Assembly: GCA_020637595.1 (NCBI GenBank)
Contig: JACKKE010000009.1
Span: forward strand, 62,001 to 126,000
Source: Rhodobacter sp.
GTDB lineage: Bacteria; Pseudomonadota; Alphaproteobacteria; Rhodobacterales; Rhodobacteraceae
Reading direction: 5' to 3'
Length of the DNA: 64,000 bases
In this document: in pieces, positions 10,421-18,494 of the stretch
How positions within the stretch are numbered: the stretch's first letter is position 1
Layout of the letters: each line of letters opens with the position of its first letter
Position numbers and translations under genes: made by a program
Notes under the pieces: generated by a model
The model's database searches: none
What the model saw: the letters and a program-made list of their open reading frames with translations, nothing else
What the model was told of the DNA's origin: nothing

Positions 10421-11359
10421 ATGACCAAACCGCAGACCCTGGACGAGCTGTATTCGCGCTTTGACGGCATGCATGTCGAAGGCGGCTGGCATCGCCGCTT
10501 TCCCGCGCTCTGGCCCGAGCCCGAGAAGAATTTCGTGCCCTATGTCTGGCACTATGCCGATGTGCACCCCGTGCTGGACGCTGCCGGCGACCTGATCAGC
10601 ACCGAATTCGCCGAGCGCCGCAACCTGACCATGCGCAACCCTATCGAGGGCAACAAATACGCCACCGTGCGCACGATGGTCGCGGCGTATCAGATGGTGA
10701 AACCCGGCGAGATCGCCAAGGCCCATCGCCATACGCCGAATGCGCTGCGGCTGATCCTGGACGGGCGTGGCGCCAATACCACGGTGAACGGCAAGCGGGT
10801 CGACATGAACCCGGGCGACGTGATGCTGACGCCCAACTGGGCCTGGCACGCGCATGAGAACGCCGGCACCGAGGATTGCTACTGGCTCGATTTCCTCGAT
10901 GTGCCGACCGTGCATCTGACCGAGTCGATGTTCTATGAGCGTCACCCCGACGGGCTGGAACGCGATGTCGAGGATCTGGAAACCGCGCCGATTGCCTTCC
11001 GCTGGGCAGACAGCGTTGCCGGGCTCGATGCCAGCACCGACACCGCCAACGGCATGTGCGCGGCGCAGTTCGAACTGGGCGACCCGGCGCTGGAGACCAT
11101 GCGCCTTTACATGCAGCGACTGAACCCCGGTCCGACGCCGACCATGCAGACCACCGCGAACAGCCTGTACGCGGTGATCGAAGGCGAGGGCCAGTCGGTG
11201 ATCGACGGCGAGGTTTACCCCTGGGCGCGCGGCGACGTGATCGCCGTGCCGTCCTGGCGCGCCTTCCGGCACGAGCCCAAGGGCAGCGCGGTGATGCTGC
11301 GTGTCACCGACAAGCCCATCTTCGAGAAATTCGGCTGGCTGCGCGAAACCTTCGCCTGA
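10421..11359 (+). CDS. Gentisate 1,2-dioxygenase-type ring-cleavage enzyme (double cupin)
   Basis: 312 aa, two cupin halves. The first cupin has the iron-binding pair H102-x-H104 (KAHRHTPNALRLIL) and H143/H145 (AWHAHEN), as in gentisate and related dioxygenases. The second half (about 205-300) has no obvious metal pair except an RHEP near the C-terminus. Members cleave the ring between the carboxylated and hydroxylated carbons of gentisate, substituted gentisates, salicylate or 1-hydroxy-2-naphthoate. An FAH hydrolase upstream and a flavin hydroxylase downstream support gentisate or a methylated homologue. At 312 aa it is slightly shorter than many gentisate dioxygenases (about 340-380). Confidence 0.85.
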   Translation: MTKPQTLDELYSRFDGMHVEGGWHRRFPALWPEPEKNFVPYVWHYADVHPVLDAAGDLISTEFAERRNLTMRNPIEGNKYATVRTMVAAYQMVKPGEIAKAHRHTPNALRLILDGRGANTTVNGKRVDMNPGDVMLTPNWAWHAHENAGTEDCYWLDFLDVPTVHLTESMFYERHPDGLERDVEDLETAPIAFRWADSVAGLDASTDTANGMCAAQFELGDPALETMRLYMQRLNPGPTPTMQTTANSLYAVIEGEGQSVIDGEVYPWARGDVIAVPSWRAFRHEPKGSAVMLRVTDKPIFEKFGWLRETFA

Positions 11360-11385
11360 ACCCGGCCCGGACAGAGAGATATCCG

Positions 11386-12585
11386 ATGACCCAATCCCGC
11401 CCCATCCTGATCGCCGGTTGCGGTATCGGCGGTTCCGCCGCCGCGCTGGCGCTGCTGAAGAAAGGCTTCGACGTCGAGGTCTATGAACAGGCCCCCGCGC
11501 TGACCGAGGTCGGCGCCGGCGTGCAGATCAGCCCCAACGGCGCGCGCGCGCTTGATGCGCTGGGCGTGTTCCAGCGCCTCAACGAGCTGTCGTGCAAGCC
11601 CGAGAAGAAGCAGTTCCGCCTGTGGAACACCGGCCGCGCCTGGCCGATGTTCGACCTGGGCGATGCCGCGCTGGCCAGTTACGGCTATCCCTATCTGACC
11701 GTCTATCGCCCCGACCTGCTGGACGTGCTGGTCCAGGGCGTGCGCGCGATCAAACCGGGTGCCGTGCATCTGGGCAAGCGCGCGACCGGATTCACCCAGG
11801 ACGCCGACGGCGTGACGCTGATGCTCGACGATGGCACCAGCGTGCAGGGCTCGGTGCTGATCGGCGCCGATGGTGTGCGCTCGGCGATCCGCGAGCAGAT
11901 GTGGGGCGGGGCCAAGCCCGCGTTCTCGGGCATGGTGACCTGGCGCGCGGTGATCCCGATGGAGACCCTGCCCGAGCATCTGCAGGCGATGGTCGGCAAC
12001 ACCTGGATCGGGCCGGGCGGCCATGTCGTCACCTATCCGCTGCGCGGCGCGAAACTGCTCAACTTCGTTGCCACGATCGAGCGGCAAGACTGGCGGGAAG
12101 AAGGCTGGAACATCCCCGGCACGCCCGAGGAATGCGCCAACGACTTCAAGGGCTGGCACCCGGATGTCCATGCCATCATCCAGCGCGCGCAGACTCTGCT
12201 GAAATGGGCGCTGATGGTGCGCGATCCGATGCCCGCCTGGACCCAGGACCGGGTGACCCTGCTGGGCGACGCCTGCCACCCGACGCTGCCGTTCCTGGCG
12301 CAGGGTGCGGTGATGTCGATCGAGGATGGCGTGGTCCTGGCCCGTTGTCTGGAAGCGGCGAATGGCGACCTGCCCGCGGGGTTCGCCCGCTATGAGGCCG
12401 CGCGGATCGCACGCACCAGCAAGATGGTGCTGGGTGCGCGCGACAACACCGACCGTTTCCACTCCAGCGAGTTGGGCACCGAAGAGGGCGCGCAGACCTA
12501 TCTGGAGCGCGAATGGGGCCGCGCGCCGATCCATGATCGGTATCACTGGCTTTACCAGTATCAGGCCGACACGGTCGCCATCTGA
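11386..12585 (+). CDS. FAD-dependent aromatic hydroxylase (3-hydroxybenzoate 6-/salicylate hydroxylase type)
   Basis: 399 aa single-component flavoprotein monooxygenase, group A. Motifs in order: Rossmann GCGIGG (11-16), the DG motif VLIGADGVRSAIR, and the GD motif LLGDACHPTLPFLAQG followed by AVMSIEDG. This arrangement (DACHP, then PFLAQGA) is the pattern of 3-hydroxybenzoate 6-hydroxylase and salicylate hydroxylase. The ATG lies 26 bases after the dioxygenase stop. In this operon it most likely para-hydroxylates a 3-hydroxybenzoate-like acid to the gentisate-type substrate for the upstream dioxygenase. Confidence 0.88.
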   Translation: MTQSRPILIAGCGIGGSAAALALLKKGFDVEVYEQAPALTEVGAGVQISPNGARALDALGVFQRLNELSCKPEKKQFRLWNTGRAWPMFDLGDAALASYGYPYLTVYRPDLLDVLVQGVRAIKPGAVHLGKRATGFTQDADGVTLMLDDGTSVQGSVLIGADGVRSAIREQMWGGAKPAFSGMVTWRAVIPMETLPEHLQAMVGNTWIGPGGHVVTYPLRGAKLLNFVATIERQDWREEGWNIPGTPEECANDFKGWHPDVHAIIQRAQTLLKWALMVRDPMPAWTQDRVTLLGDACHPTLPFLAQGAVMSIEDGVVLARCLEAANGDLPAGFARYEAARIARTSKMVLGARDNTDRFHSSELGTEEGAQTYLEREWGRAPIHDRYHWLYQYQADTVAI

Positions 12586-12598
12586 GGAGACGGGCCGC

Positions 12599-13576
12599 AT
12601 GTCCGACTTGCCGACATCCGTTTACCTGAACGAGGAAGGCCCGCGCGAGGGGTTCCAGATCGAGGCGGCGACGATCCCGACCGCCCGCAAGATCGAACTG
12701 GTCGACCGCCTCGCGCAGACCGGGCTGCGCCATATCCAGGTGGCGTCCTTCGTGAACCCCCGGGCGGTGCCGGGCATGGCCGATGCCGACGCGGTCGTGC
12801 AGGGATTCCGGCCTGTCCCGGGGGTCGAATTCACAGCACTCTGGTTGAACCAGAAGGGGTTCCAGCGCGCGTTGGGGTATCGCGACCGGCTGGCGATCAA
12901 CGGGTCGCTGAATCTCTATGCCTCGGATGCGTTCCTGATGCGCAACCAGAACCGCGTGCCGGGCCAACAGCGTGCCGCCCAGCACGAGCTGATCGCGATG
13001 TATCAGGCGGCGGGCGTGCGGGTGAAGCGCGGCTTCATCTCGGCCGCGTTCGGCTGCAACTACGAGGGCGACATCCCCGTCGCCCGTGTCGTCCGTCAGG
13101 TCGGCGAGTTGCTGGAAATCGCCGCCGAGCATGGCGAGAGCATCGACCACATGGGGCTGGGCGACACGATGGCCTGGGCCACCCCCGAAAGCATCCGCCG
13201 CGTGGTCGGCGCGGTGCGCGAGGCCCACCCGGATCTGACGATCCTCCTGCATCTGCACGACACGCGGGGCCTCGGCATCGCCAATGCCTATGCCGGGCTG
13301 CAAATGGGCGTGCGGATGTTTGACAGCGCCGTTGCCGGGCTGGGCGGCTGCCCCTTTGCCGGGCACAAGGGCGCGGCTGGCAATGTCTGCACCGAGGATC
13401 TGGTCTTCATGTGCGAGGAAATGGGCATCGCCACCGGAGTCGATCTGGATGCGCTGATCGACTGCGCGCGGCTGGCCGAAGATGTCGTCGGCCACCCGCT
13501 GCCGGGGGCGGTGATGCGGGGCGGCGGTCTGGCGCGGTTTCGCACAGCCAGCCGTGCCGCCGGCGGGGGCCGCTGA
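12599..13576 (+). CDS. HMG-CoA lyase-family enzyme, candidate citramalyl-CoA lyase
   Basis: 325 aa DRE-TIM metallolyase. Residues seen: R16 in GPREGFQ, the metal-binding H218/H220 with D221 (LHLHDTRG), and the catalytic C251 in the lyase signature VAGLGGCPFAGHKGAAGN. These support C-C cleavage of a 3-hydroxy-acyl-CoA. True HMG-CoA lyase serves leucine or mevalonate breakdown, but no such genes are here. The family also contains (R)-citramalyl-CoA lyase, giving acetyl-CoA and pyruvate. With a class III CoA-transferase and a hydratase under apparently shared control, that second activity fits better. Substrate is inference. Confidence 0.85.
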   Translation: MSDLPTSVYLNEEGPREGFQIEAATIPTARKIELVDRLAQTGLRHIQVASFVNPRAVPGMADADAVVQGFRPVPGVEFTALWLNQKGFQRALGYRDRLAINGSLNLYASDAFLMRNQNRVPGQQRAAQHELIAMYQAAGVRVKRGFISAAFGCNYEGDIPVARVVRQVGELLEIAAEHGESIDHMGLGDTMAWATPESIRRVVGAVREAHPDLTILLHLHDTRGLGIANAYAGLQMGVRMFDSAVAGLGGCPFAGHKGAAGNVCTEDLVFMCEEMGIATGVDLDALIDCARLAEDVVGHPLPGAVMRGGGLARFRTASRAAGGGR

Positions 13577-13587
13577 CCGCCACGATC

Positions 13588-13611
13588 CCCGGCGCTGGTC
13601 TCAGCGCCGGG
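13588..13611. terminator. Bidirectional terminator-like hairpin between convergent genes
   Basis: Perfect ten-base stem CCCGGCGCTG with CAGCGCCGGG and a GTCT loop. It sits exactly at the convergent junction; the stop codon of the thioesterase gene lies in it. No T run on either side. Confidence 0.55.
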
Positions 13612-13999
13612 TGATGACCTTGAACGTGCCGGTGGCGCGGGCCAGGACGGTTCCGGTCTCGTCGCGAACCTCGCCTTCCGAGAAATAGACCGACTTGCCC
13701 CCGCCCACGCAGCGCGCCTCGCAGATCAGATGCATGCCGCGGGATCGGGCCAGATAGCTCACGTTCAGGTTCAGCGTGACCGAGGGGCGATAGGTGTCGG
13801 GATTGCCCTCATAGCACCCGCTGCTTCCCAGCGCGGTGTCCAGCAACGTCGCATAGACCCCGCCGTGCGGAATGCCCATCGGGTTGAGGTGATCGGGCGT
13901 GATGTCCAGCTCGAACCGGGCGTAATCCTGGGCAAAGCCGGTCCGGCGCATTCCGATCAGTTGGGTAAAGCCGATGTTGAGGTGACTGTCTTCGGGCAT
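13601..13999 (-). CDS. PaaI-type hotdog-fold thioesterase
   Basis: 132 aa, the normal length for this family. The conserved active-site segment HGGVYATLLDTALG (about 45-58) contains the Asp/Glu-Asn surroundings used for acyl-CoA hydrolysis; the later strand TLNLNVSYLARS is also typical. Such enzymes release stalled CoA from aromatic or acyl-CoA intermediates. It is the last gene of a minus-strand group with a double-HxlR regulator and a cleavage oxygenase, separated by 87 bases from the regulator. Confidence 0.8.
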   Translation of the reverse strand: MPEDSHLNIGFTQLIGMRRTGFAQDYARFELDITPDHLNPMGIPHGGVYATLLDTALGSSGCYEGNPDTYRPSVTLNLNVSYLARSRGMHLICEARCVGGGKSVYFSEGEVRDETGTVLARATGTFKVITRR

Positions 14000-14086
14000 T
14001 GTCTCGGGGTCTCTTGATGGGGGGTGGCGGGCGGTGCCATCGTCGATGGGGAACCAGCGGTCAAGGGGATGGTGCCAGATTCCCCC

Positions 14087-15019
14087 TCAACCGGCGCGTG
14101 GCCGAATGCGCAGTGTGTCGCGGCTCAGCCAGTCGCCGCAGTGATCGCAGCGATACCGACCGCGCAAGGGCGCGCCGCAGGCATGCAGGCGCAGTTCCGG
14201 CGGTGGGGCGCCGGCGTTGCACCAGCGGTCGCCCCAGTCGGCGATGGCCAGCAACAGCGGATAGAACCCTTCGGCGCGCGGCTCGACCGAGTAGATCAGC
14301 CGCCGGCCCTGCGCGTCCTCGCGGATCAGGCCCAGGGTCATCAGCTTGTCCAGCCGGTCGCGGACGATGCCCGGGCCCAGCGCCAGATCCTGCGCGATGG
14401 CCAGCATATGGCGCGGCCCCTGGAACAGCAGATAGAGGATCTCGTTGCACGGCAGGTCACCCACCACCGAGGCCGCGACCAGCCCGTCCTTGTCGGACCC
14501 GGCGGTGACGCTGCCATCGTTGCGCCGGGCCAGCCGCGGGCGCGGTTCGGACTCGGTCTGTTCGGGCTGGGTGCGCTGGATCTCGACCGTGGCGCTGGTG
14601 ACCGGCTGCGCGCAGGCGGTGCAGCACCATTGCGCGCCCAGCACATGGCCGCAACCCGCATGCACGATGTCAAAGGGCAGGATGTCGGCGCTGCCGGGGT
14701 TCGCCTGATGCCAGAGCCAGACGGCATACATCGCATCCTGCAGGTCCAGCGCCTTGGCGGTGGGCGCATAGTCCAGCGAGCCAGGCCCGGGGCCCGAGAA
14801 CCGGCGATACATCACCTGTTCACGGCACAGATGGGTCAGGCGCAGCGACAGCGTCTGCTTGGGGATGTTCAGCGCCCGCTGAAAGGCGCTGAACCGGCGG
14901 GTGCCGTTGAACGCCTCCTTGAGGATCAGCATCGTCCAGGGGTCGGCCAACACCCTGAGCGCCCGCCGGAGCGAGGTTGCGGGTGGTCCCGCGTTCTGGA
15001 GGCTGTCGCCGTCAGTCAT
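14087..15019 (-). CDS. Double-HxlR regulator with two Cys/His clusters
   Basis: 310 aa from the ATG at 15019 (upstream codons add an unlikely Arg-rich tail). Two HxlR-like winged helices are present: about 16-115 (LRVLADPWTMLILKEAFNG, SAFQRALNIPKQTLSLRL) and about 180-268 (GDLPCNEILYLLFQGPRH, DLALGPGIVRDRLDKLMTLG). Each is followed by a small Cys/His cluster: H120, C123, C132/C133, C136 and H279, C281, C291, C294. Typical HxlR proteins are about 110-150 aa, one domain and no such cluster. A paralogue with the same design lies at 29044-29979. It likely controls the neighbouring cleavage-oxygenase operons and may sense a metal, redox change or ligand. Confidence 0.75.
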   Translation of the reverse strand: MTDGDSLQNAGPPATSLRRALRVLADPWTMLILKEAFNGTRRFSAFQRALNIPKQTLSLRLTHLCREQVMYRRFSGPGPGSLDYAPTAKALDLQDAMYAVWLWHQANPGSADILPFDIVHAGCGHVLGAQWCCTACAQPVTSATVEIQRTQPEQTESEPRPRLARRNDGSVTAGSDKDGLVAASVVGDLPCNEILYLLFQGPRHMLAIAQDLALGPGIVRDRLDKLMTLGLIREDAQGRRLIYSVEPRAEGFYPLLLAIADWGDRWCNAGAPPPELRLHACGAPLRGRYRCDHCGDWLSRDTLRIRPRAG

Positions 15020-15080
15020 GCGGCGCACCCAAGCACGGGGGCGCCGCCTTGGCAATGCATCGGCCGGGAGACCCCCGGGG

Positions 15081-16616
15081 TCAGGCGCCGGGCCAGATCT
15101 GCGCCCCGTCCACCCAGGTGGTGTGAAAGCCGATGCTGATGCGGCGCGGGATCTTCACCTTGGCGATCGGGCGGGTGATGTCTTCGGCGTCGAAGATCAG
15201 GCAGGCCGAGGTCCAGTCGTTCGCATCCGTGGTAAAGGTCACGGCATAGGCCTTGCCCTCGGTGGTGTCCCGGGTCGCGCCATGCGCGGGGGCGATCGGC
15301 GCCTCGGACCCATAGACCCCCTCGCCATAGTCGTAACGCTGCGTGGCCCCGCCTTCGAGGTCATAGCGCACGAACCCGCTGAAGGTCTGAACGCGGCCTT
15401 CCAGCGAGCCGTCCTTGGGCAAGGGCAGGATCTGGTTATAGGCATAGCGCGCCTTGCGGCCGACGAAATTGGCGTTGATGGTGGGGAACTCGGTGTTGAG
15501 ATCGTCCATCATCCCTTCGCGGGTTTCGCCGGTCCGGGTGTTGAAGCTCCATTTATACATCACATGGGTGCGCCGCCGGTAGGCCATCATCGAGGCCAGG
15601 TGCCGGTCCGCCGGGTCTTTCAGCGGCATCGGGTCGTCCTGACGGCAGCCGGTCATGTGGACCCACTCGCCCTCCTCCCAACTGTTCGAGATGTGGAGGA
15701 TGTAGCAGGGCTCGGCCTCGAACCACTGGACCTTTTGCGAGCGGCCAAAGCGGTCGATCAGACCGAACCGCGCGGGCACGTCGCGGTGGAAATCCATCAC
15801 CCGCCGCCCGTGTTTCTGCAACAGATCCACATCGTGGTAGAACGGCAGATCGTGCAGGATCGCGTAATTCTCGGTCAGGCCCATGTCATGGGGCGAGCGC
15901 GGTCCGGCCAGGTCGATGTCGATATCGAACTTCAGGTTCCCGTGCGCGTCGGCCATGCCATAGGACATGTAGGGCGGCTTGTCCTGGTAGTTGAAAAAGA
16001 ACAGCTCTCCGGTGAACGGATCGCTCTTGGTATGGGCCGAGACGTGGTGCTTCAGCTTGCCGCCCAGCCGTTCGCGGCCCACGGTTTCCAGCGTGGCCGG
16101 GTCGATCTGATAGGGGTCGCCGGCCATATACCACAGCGACAGGATCTTGCCGTTGTAGAAGATGACATCGGTGTTCGAGGTGTCCTTGATCGGCGTGCCG
16201 GGCAGGCGGAAGTCATAGGGCCCGGCCAGACCCGGCCAGATCGCTTTGCCGGCCTTGTCCTCGACGATAAAGGCGCCGTTGTGCAGGTATTTCTGCCGAA
16301 AGCTGGCCTTGCCATCGCGGAAATAGATCGCCCTGAGCAGCGCGTCGCCGTCGTAGTAGTGATACTTTTCGTTCACCGGCTCGAACCGCTGCGAGGGGCC
16401 GTTCATCACATAGGCGCCGCACAGATCGGCCGGGATCTCGCCCTCCACCTCCAGATCGTCGGCGTCATATTCGATGTCGGTGGGGGCGAAGGGGCCATGC
16501 AGATAGGGATGGTCATAGCGCCAGATCCAGTCGGGCGCATCCGGCGGCGGGGTGCCATCGGGCGCGAACATCCGCACATTGGCGGCGGTCACGGCGAGGT
16601 CGGGTTCGTGGGACAT
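15081..16616 (-). CDS. Carotenoid/lignostilbene cleavage oxygenase 1
   Basis: 511 aa, seven-bladed beta-propeller non-haem Fe(II) enzyme. All four iron-binding histidines are recognisable: H195 (SAHTKSDPFTGELF), H243 (PHDMGLTENYAIL), H308 (CYILHISNSWEEG) and H498 (GFHTTWVDG). Family members oxidatively split a C=C bond of carotenoids, apocarotenoids, stilbenes or phenylpropenes into two carbonyls. No signal peptide. It is divergent from a large operon carrying two paralogues (20640 and 22141), across a 250-base control region. Clear relatedness but many differences suggest distinct substrates or steps. Stilbene-type or phenylpropene cleavage is a reasonable guess in this aromatic context; apocarotenoids remain possible. 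Confidence 0.9.
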   Translation of the reverse strand: MSHEPDLAVTAANVRMFAPDGTPPPDAPDWIWRYDHPYLHGPFAPTDIEYDADDLEVEGEIPADLCGAYVMNGPSQRFEPVNEKYHYYDGDALLRAIYFRDGKASFRQKYLHNGAFIVEDKAGKAIWPGLAGPYDFRLPGTPIKDTSNTDVIFYNGKILSLWYMAGDPYQIDPATLETVGRERLGGKLKHHVSAHTKSDPFTGELFFFNYQDKPPYMSYGMADAHGNLKFDIDIDLAGPRSPHDMGLTENYAILHDLPFYHDVDLLQKHGRRVMDFHRDVPARFGLIDRFGRSQKVQWFEAEPCYILHISNSWEEGEWVHMTGCRQDDPMPLKDPADRHLASMMAYRRRTHVMYKWSFNTRTGETREGMMDDLNTEFPTINANFVGRKARYAYNQILPLPKDGSLEGRVQTFSGFVRYDLEGGATQRYDYGEGVYGSEAPIAPAHGATRDTTEGKAYAVTFTTDANDWTSACLIFDAEDITRPIAKVKIPRRISIGFHTTWVDGAQIWPGA

Positions 16617-16866
16617 GGCGCGCTCCGAATATTTGTTTATCTAGACTGTTGATGTCGGATGTCTGGCGATGCGTCAAGCAAATCTCTGACGTGTCCGTTG
16701 AGATTCTGGCGGGAGACTCGAGGATCGTCTGACGAAACCCCGGAATTTAAAGCGAATTTGCCGGAACTAGTTCCGAGTAACAAAACATAGTTTTAAGAAT
16801 TAGAGTTTCAGCTTGACCAATCCGAGGGAGAAGGTCTAGCAATGTTCATATAAAGGGAGGGCGCGA
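16617..16866. promoter_or_regulatory. Divergent AT-rich control region with palindrome
   Basis: This gap between cleavage oxygenase 1 (minus) and the hydrolase operon (plus) is clearly richer in A+T than its surroundings. It holds the perfect 14-base palindrome CGGAACTAGTTCCG at 16762-16775. A possible plus promoter is TTGACC (16813-16818) with TAGCAA (16837-16842). GGGAGGG at 16855-16861 serves the start at 16867. The palindrome is a candidate operator, perhaps for one of the double-HxlR regulators. Confidence 0.5.
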
Positions 16867-17565
16867 ATGCCGCAACTGGTCTGCCTGCCCGGGCTGCTGT
16901 GCACGCCCGGCATCTTCGACCCGGTTCTTGCCGCTTTGGGGCGGGGTCGCGCGGTCGAGGTGCCGCCACTCGATTCGTTCGAGGCGATGGTGGATCATCT
17001 GGCCGCCGGGCTGACGGAACCCGCCGTTCTCATGGGCATGTCGATGGGCAGCTATCTGGCGCTGGCGCTGGCGCAGCGCGTGCCCGAACAGGTCGCGGGC
17101 TTGATCCTGATCGGCACCAATGCTGCAGCCGACACCCCCAAAGGCGCCGCGCTGCGGGGCAAGGTCGCCGCCTGGGCCGCGCGCGAAGGGATGGCGGCGC
17201 TGGCCGAAACCATCGCCGACACGATGCTGGCGCAGGCCCGCCGTGACGATCCTGCCTTGCGCGGGGCCATCCGCGACATGGCCGAAACGACGGGCCTTGC
17301 GACCTTTGCCGCCCATCAGGGCGCGCTGGCCGGGCGCCCGGATCAGACCGCTGGTCTGGCGGGAATCGGCTGCCCTGTGCTGGTTCTGACCGGCGCCGAG
17401 GACAGCGTGACACCGCCCGACGCCGGCCGCGCGGTGGCCGAAGGGGTGGCGGACGGGCGCCTCGTGCTGCTCGACGGTGTCGGCCACATGCCGGTGCTGG
17501 AATGCCCGGATCTGGTGGCGGGGCACATCCGCGATTTTCTCGATATGCGCGTGGAGGCGGCATGA
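16867..17565 (+). CDS. Alpha/beta-fold hydrolase
   Basis: 232 aa, cytoplasmic. The nucleophile elbow is GMSMG (about 58-62, Ser nucleophile), the acid is in TGAEDSVTPP and the His in GVGHMPVLE, completing a catalytic triad. Small members of this family hydrolyse esters or C-C bonds; the substrate cannot be named. It opens the plus-strand operon and its stop overlaps the next start as ATGA. Being first in an uptake and activation operon, it may de-esterify the growth substrate. Confidence 0.8.
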   Translation: MPQLVCLPGLLCTPGIFDPVLAALGRGRAVEVPPLDSFEAMVDHLAAGLTEPAVLMGMSMGSYLALALAQRVPEQVAGLILIGTNAAADTPKGAALRGKVAAWAAREGMAALAETIADTMLAQARRDDPALRGAIRDMAETTGLATFAAHQGALAGRPDQTAGLAGIGCPVLVLTGAEDSVTPPDAGRAVAEGVADGRLVLLDGVGHMPVLECPDLVAGHIRDFLDMRVEAA

Positions 17566-18494
17566 CGGATCTCACCTCGCTGCGGCTGCCGGCCTTGGCC
17601 GCGCCGATGTTTCTGGTTTCGAACCCCGATCTGGTGGTCGCCTGCTGCAAGGCCGGGATCGTCGGCAGCTTCCCGGCCCCCAATCTGCGGACGAGCGAAG
17701 AGCTGGGCGCCTGGATGGCCGAAATCCGCGTGCGGCTGGCCCCGGGCGATGCGCCTTGGGCCGTGAACCTGGTGACGCATTCCACAAATCCGCGGCTAGC
17801 CGGCGATCTTGCACAGGTGGCGCACCACCGTCCGCCCGTGGTGATCACCGCGCTGGGCAGCCCGAAACCGGTGCTGGCCACGGTGCACGGTTACGGTGGC
17901 CTGGTGTTTGCCGATGTCACCTCGGTTGCGCTGGCGAAAAAGGCGGCGGATGCCGGGGCGGACGGGCTGATTCTGGTGTGCTCGGGTGCCGGCGGGCATA
18001 CCGGCGACCTTAGCCCGATGGTCTTTGTCGAGCGTGTGCGGCGCTTTTTCGGCGGGCATATCGTGCTGGCGGGCGCGATCAATTCCGGCGAGGCGATCCT
18101 GGCCGCGCAGGCGCTGGGCGCGGATTTCGCCTATCTCGGAACGGCCTTTCTGGCGGCCGAGGAAAACATGGCTGCGCCCGAATACCGGCAGATGTGCGTC
18201 GCGTCGGAGGCGGGCGATCTGATGGTGACGCGGGCCTTCACCGGGGCACGGGCCTCGATGCTGAAACCCTCGATCCTGGCCAAGGGGCTGGATCCGGCGG
18301 ATCTGGAGTTCAAGGTGGCAAAGATGAACTTTACCGGGCGCAAGGACGAGGCGGTGAAACCCTGGTCCGGGATCTGGGCCGCGGGGCAGGGGGTGGGCCG
18401 GATCGAGCAGGTCGAACCCGCGGCGGCGATCATTGAGCGTCTCGTGCAGGAATACGGCGCTGCGCGGGCGCGCATGCGGGAGCTGTGCGCATGA
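17562..18494 (+). CDS. Nitronate monooxygenase/2-nitropropane dioxygenase-like flavoprotein 1
   Basis: 310 aa FMN-binding TIM barrel. Family landmarks: LAAPMFLVSNPDLVVACCKAG near the N-terminus, the active-site segment GAGGHTGDLSP with the catalytic-type His, and the FMN phosphate region ALGADFAYLGTAFLA. The fold includes nitronate monooxygenases and FabK-like enoyl reductases. A paralogue with the same N-terminal wording lies at 25686. The ATG overlaps the previous stop (ATGA). In a pathway lacking other nitro chemistry, a role in oxidising or reducing an activated enone or CoA ester is more likely than true nitronate oxidation; this is inference. Confidence 0.8.
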   Translation: MTDLTSLRLPALAAPMFLVSNPDLVVACCKAGIVGSFPAPNLRTSEELGAWMAEIRVRLAPGDAPWAVNLVTHSTNPRLAGDLAQVAHHRPPVVITALGSPKPVLATVHGYGGLVFADVTSVALAKKAADAGADGLILVCSGAGGHTGDLSPMVFVERVRRFFGGHIVLAGAINSGEAILAAQALGADFAYLGTAFLAAEENMAAPEYRQMCVASEAGDLMVTRAFTGARASMLKPSILAKGLDPADLEFKVAKMNFTGRKDEAVKPWSGIWAAGQGVGRIEQVEPAAAIIERLVQEYGAARARMRELCA

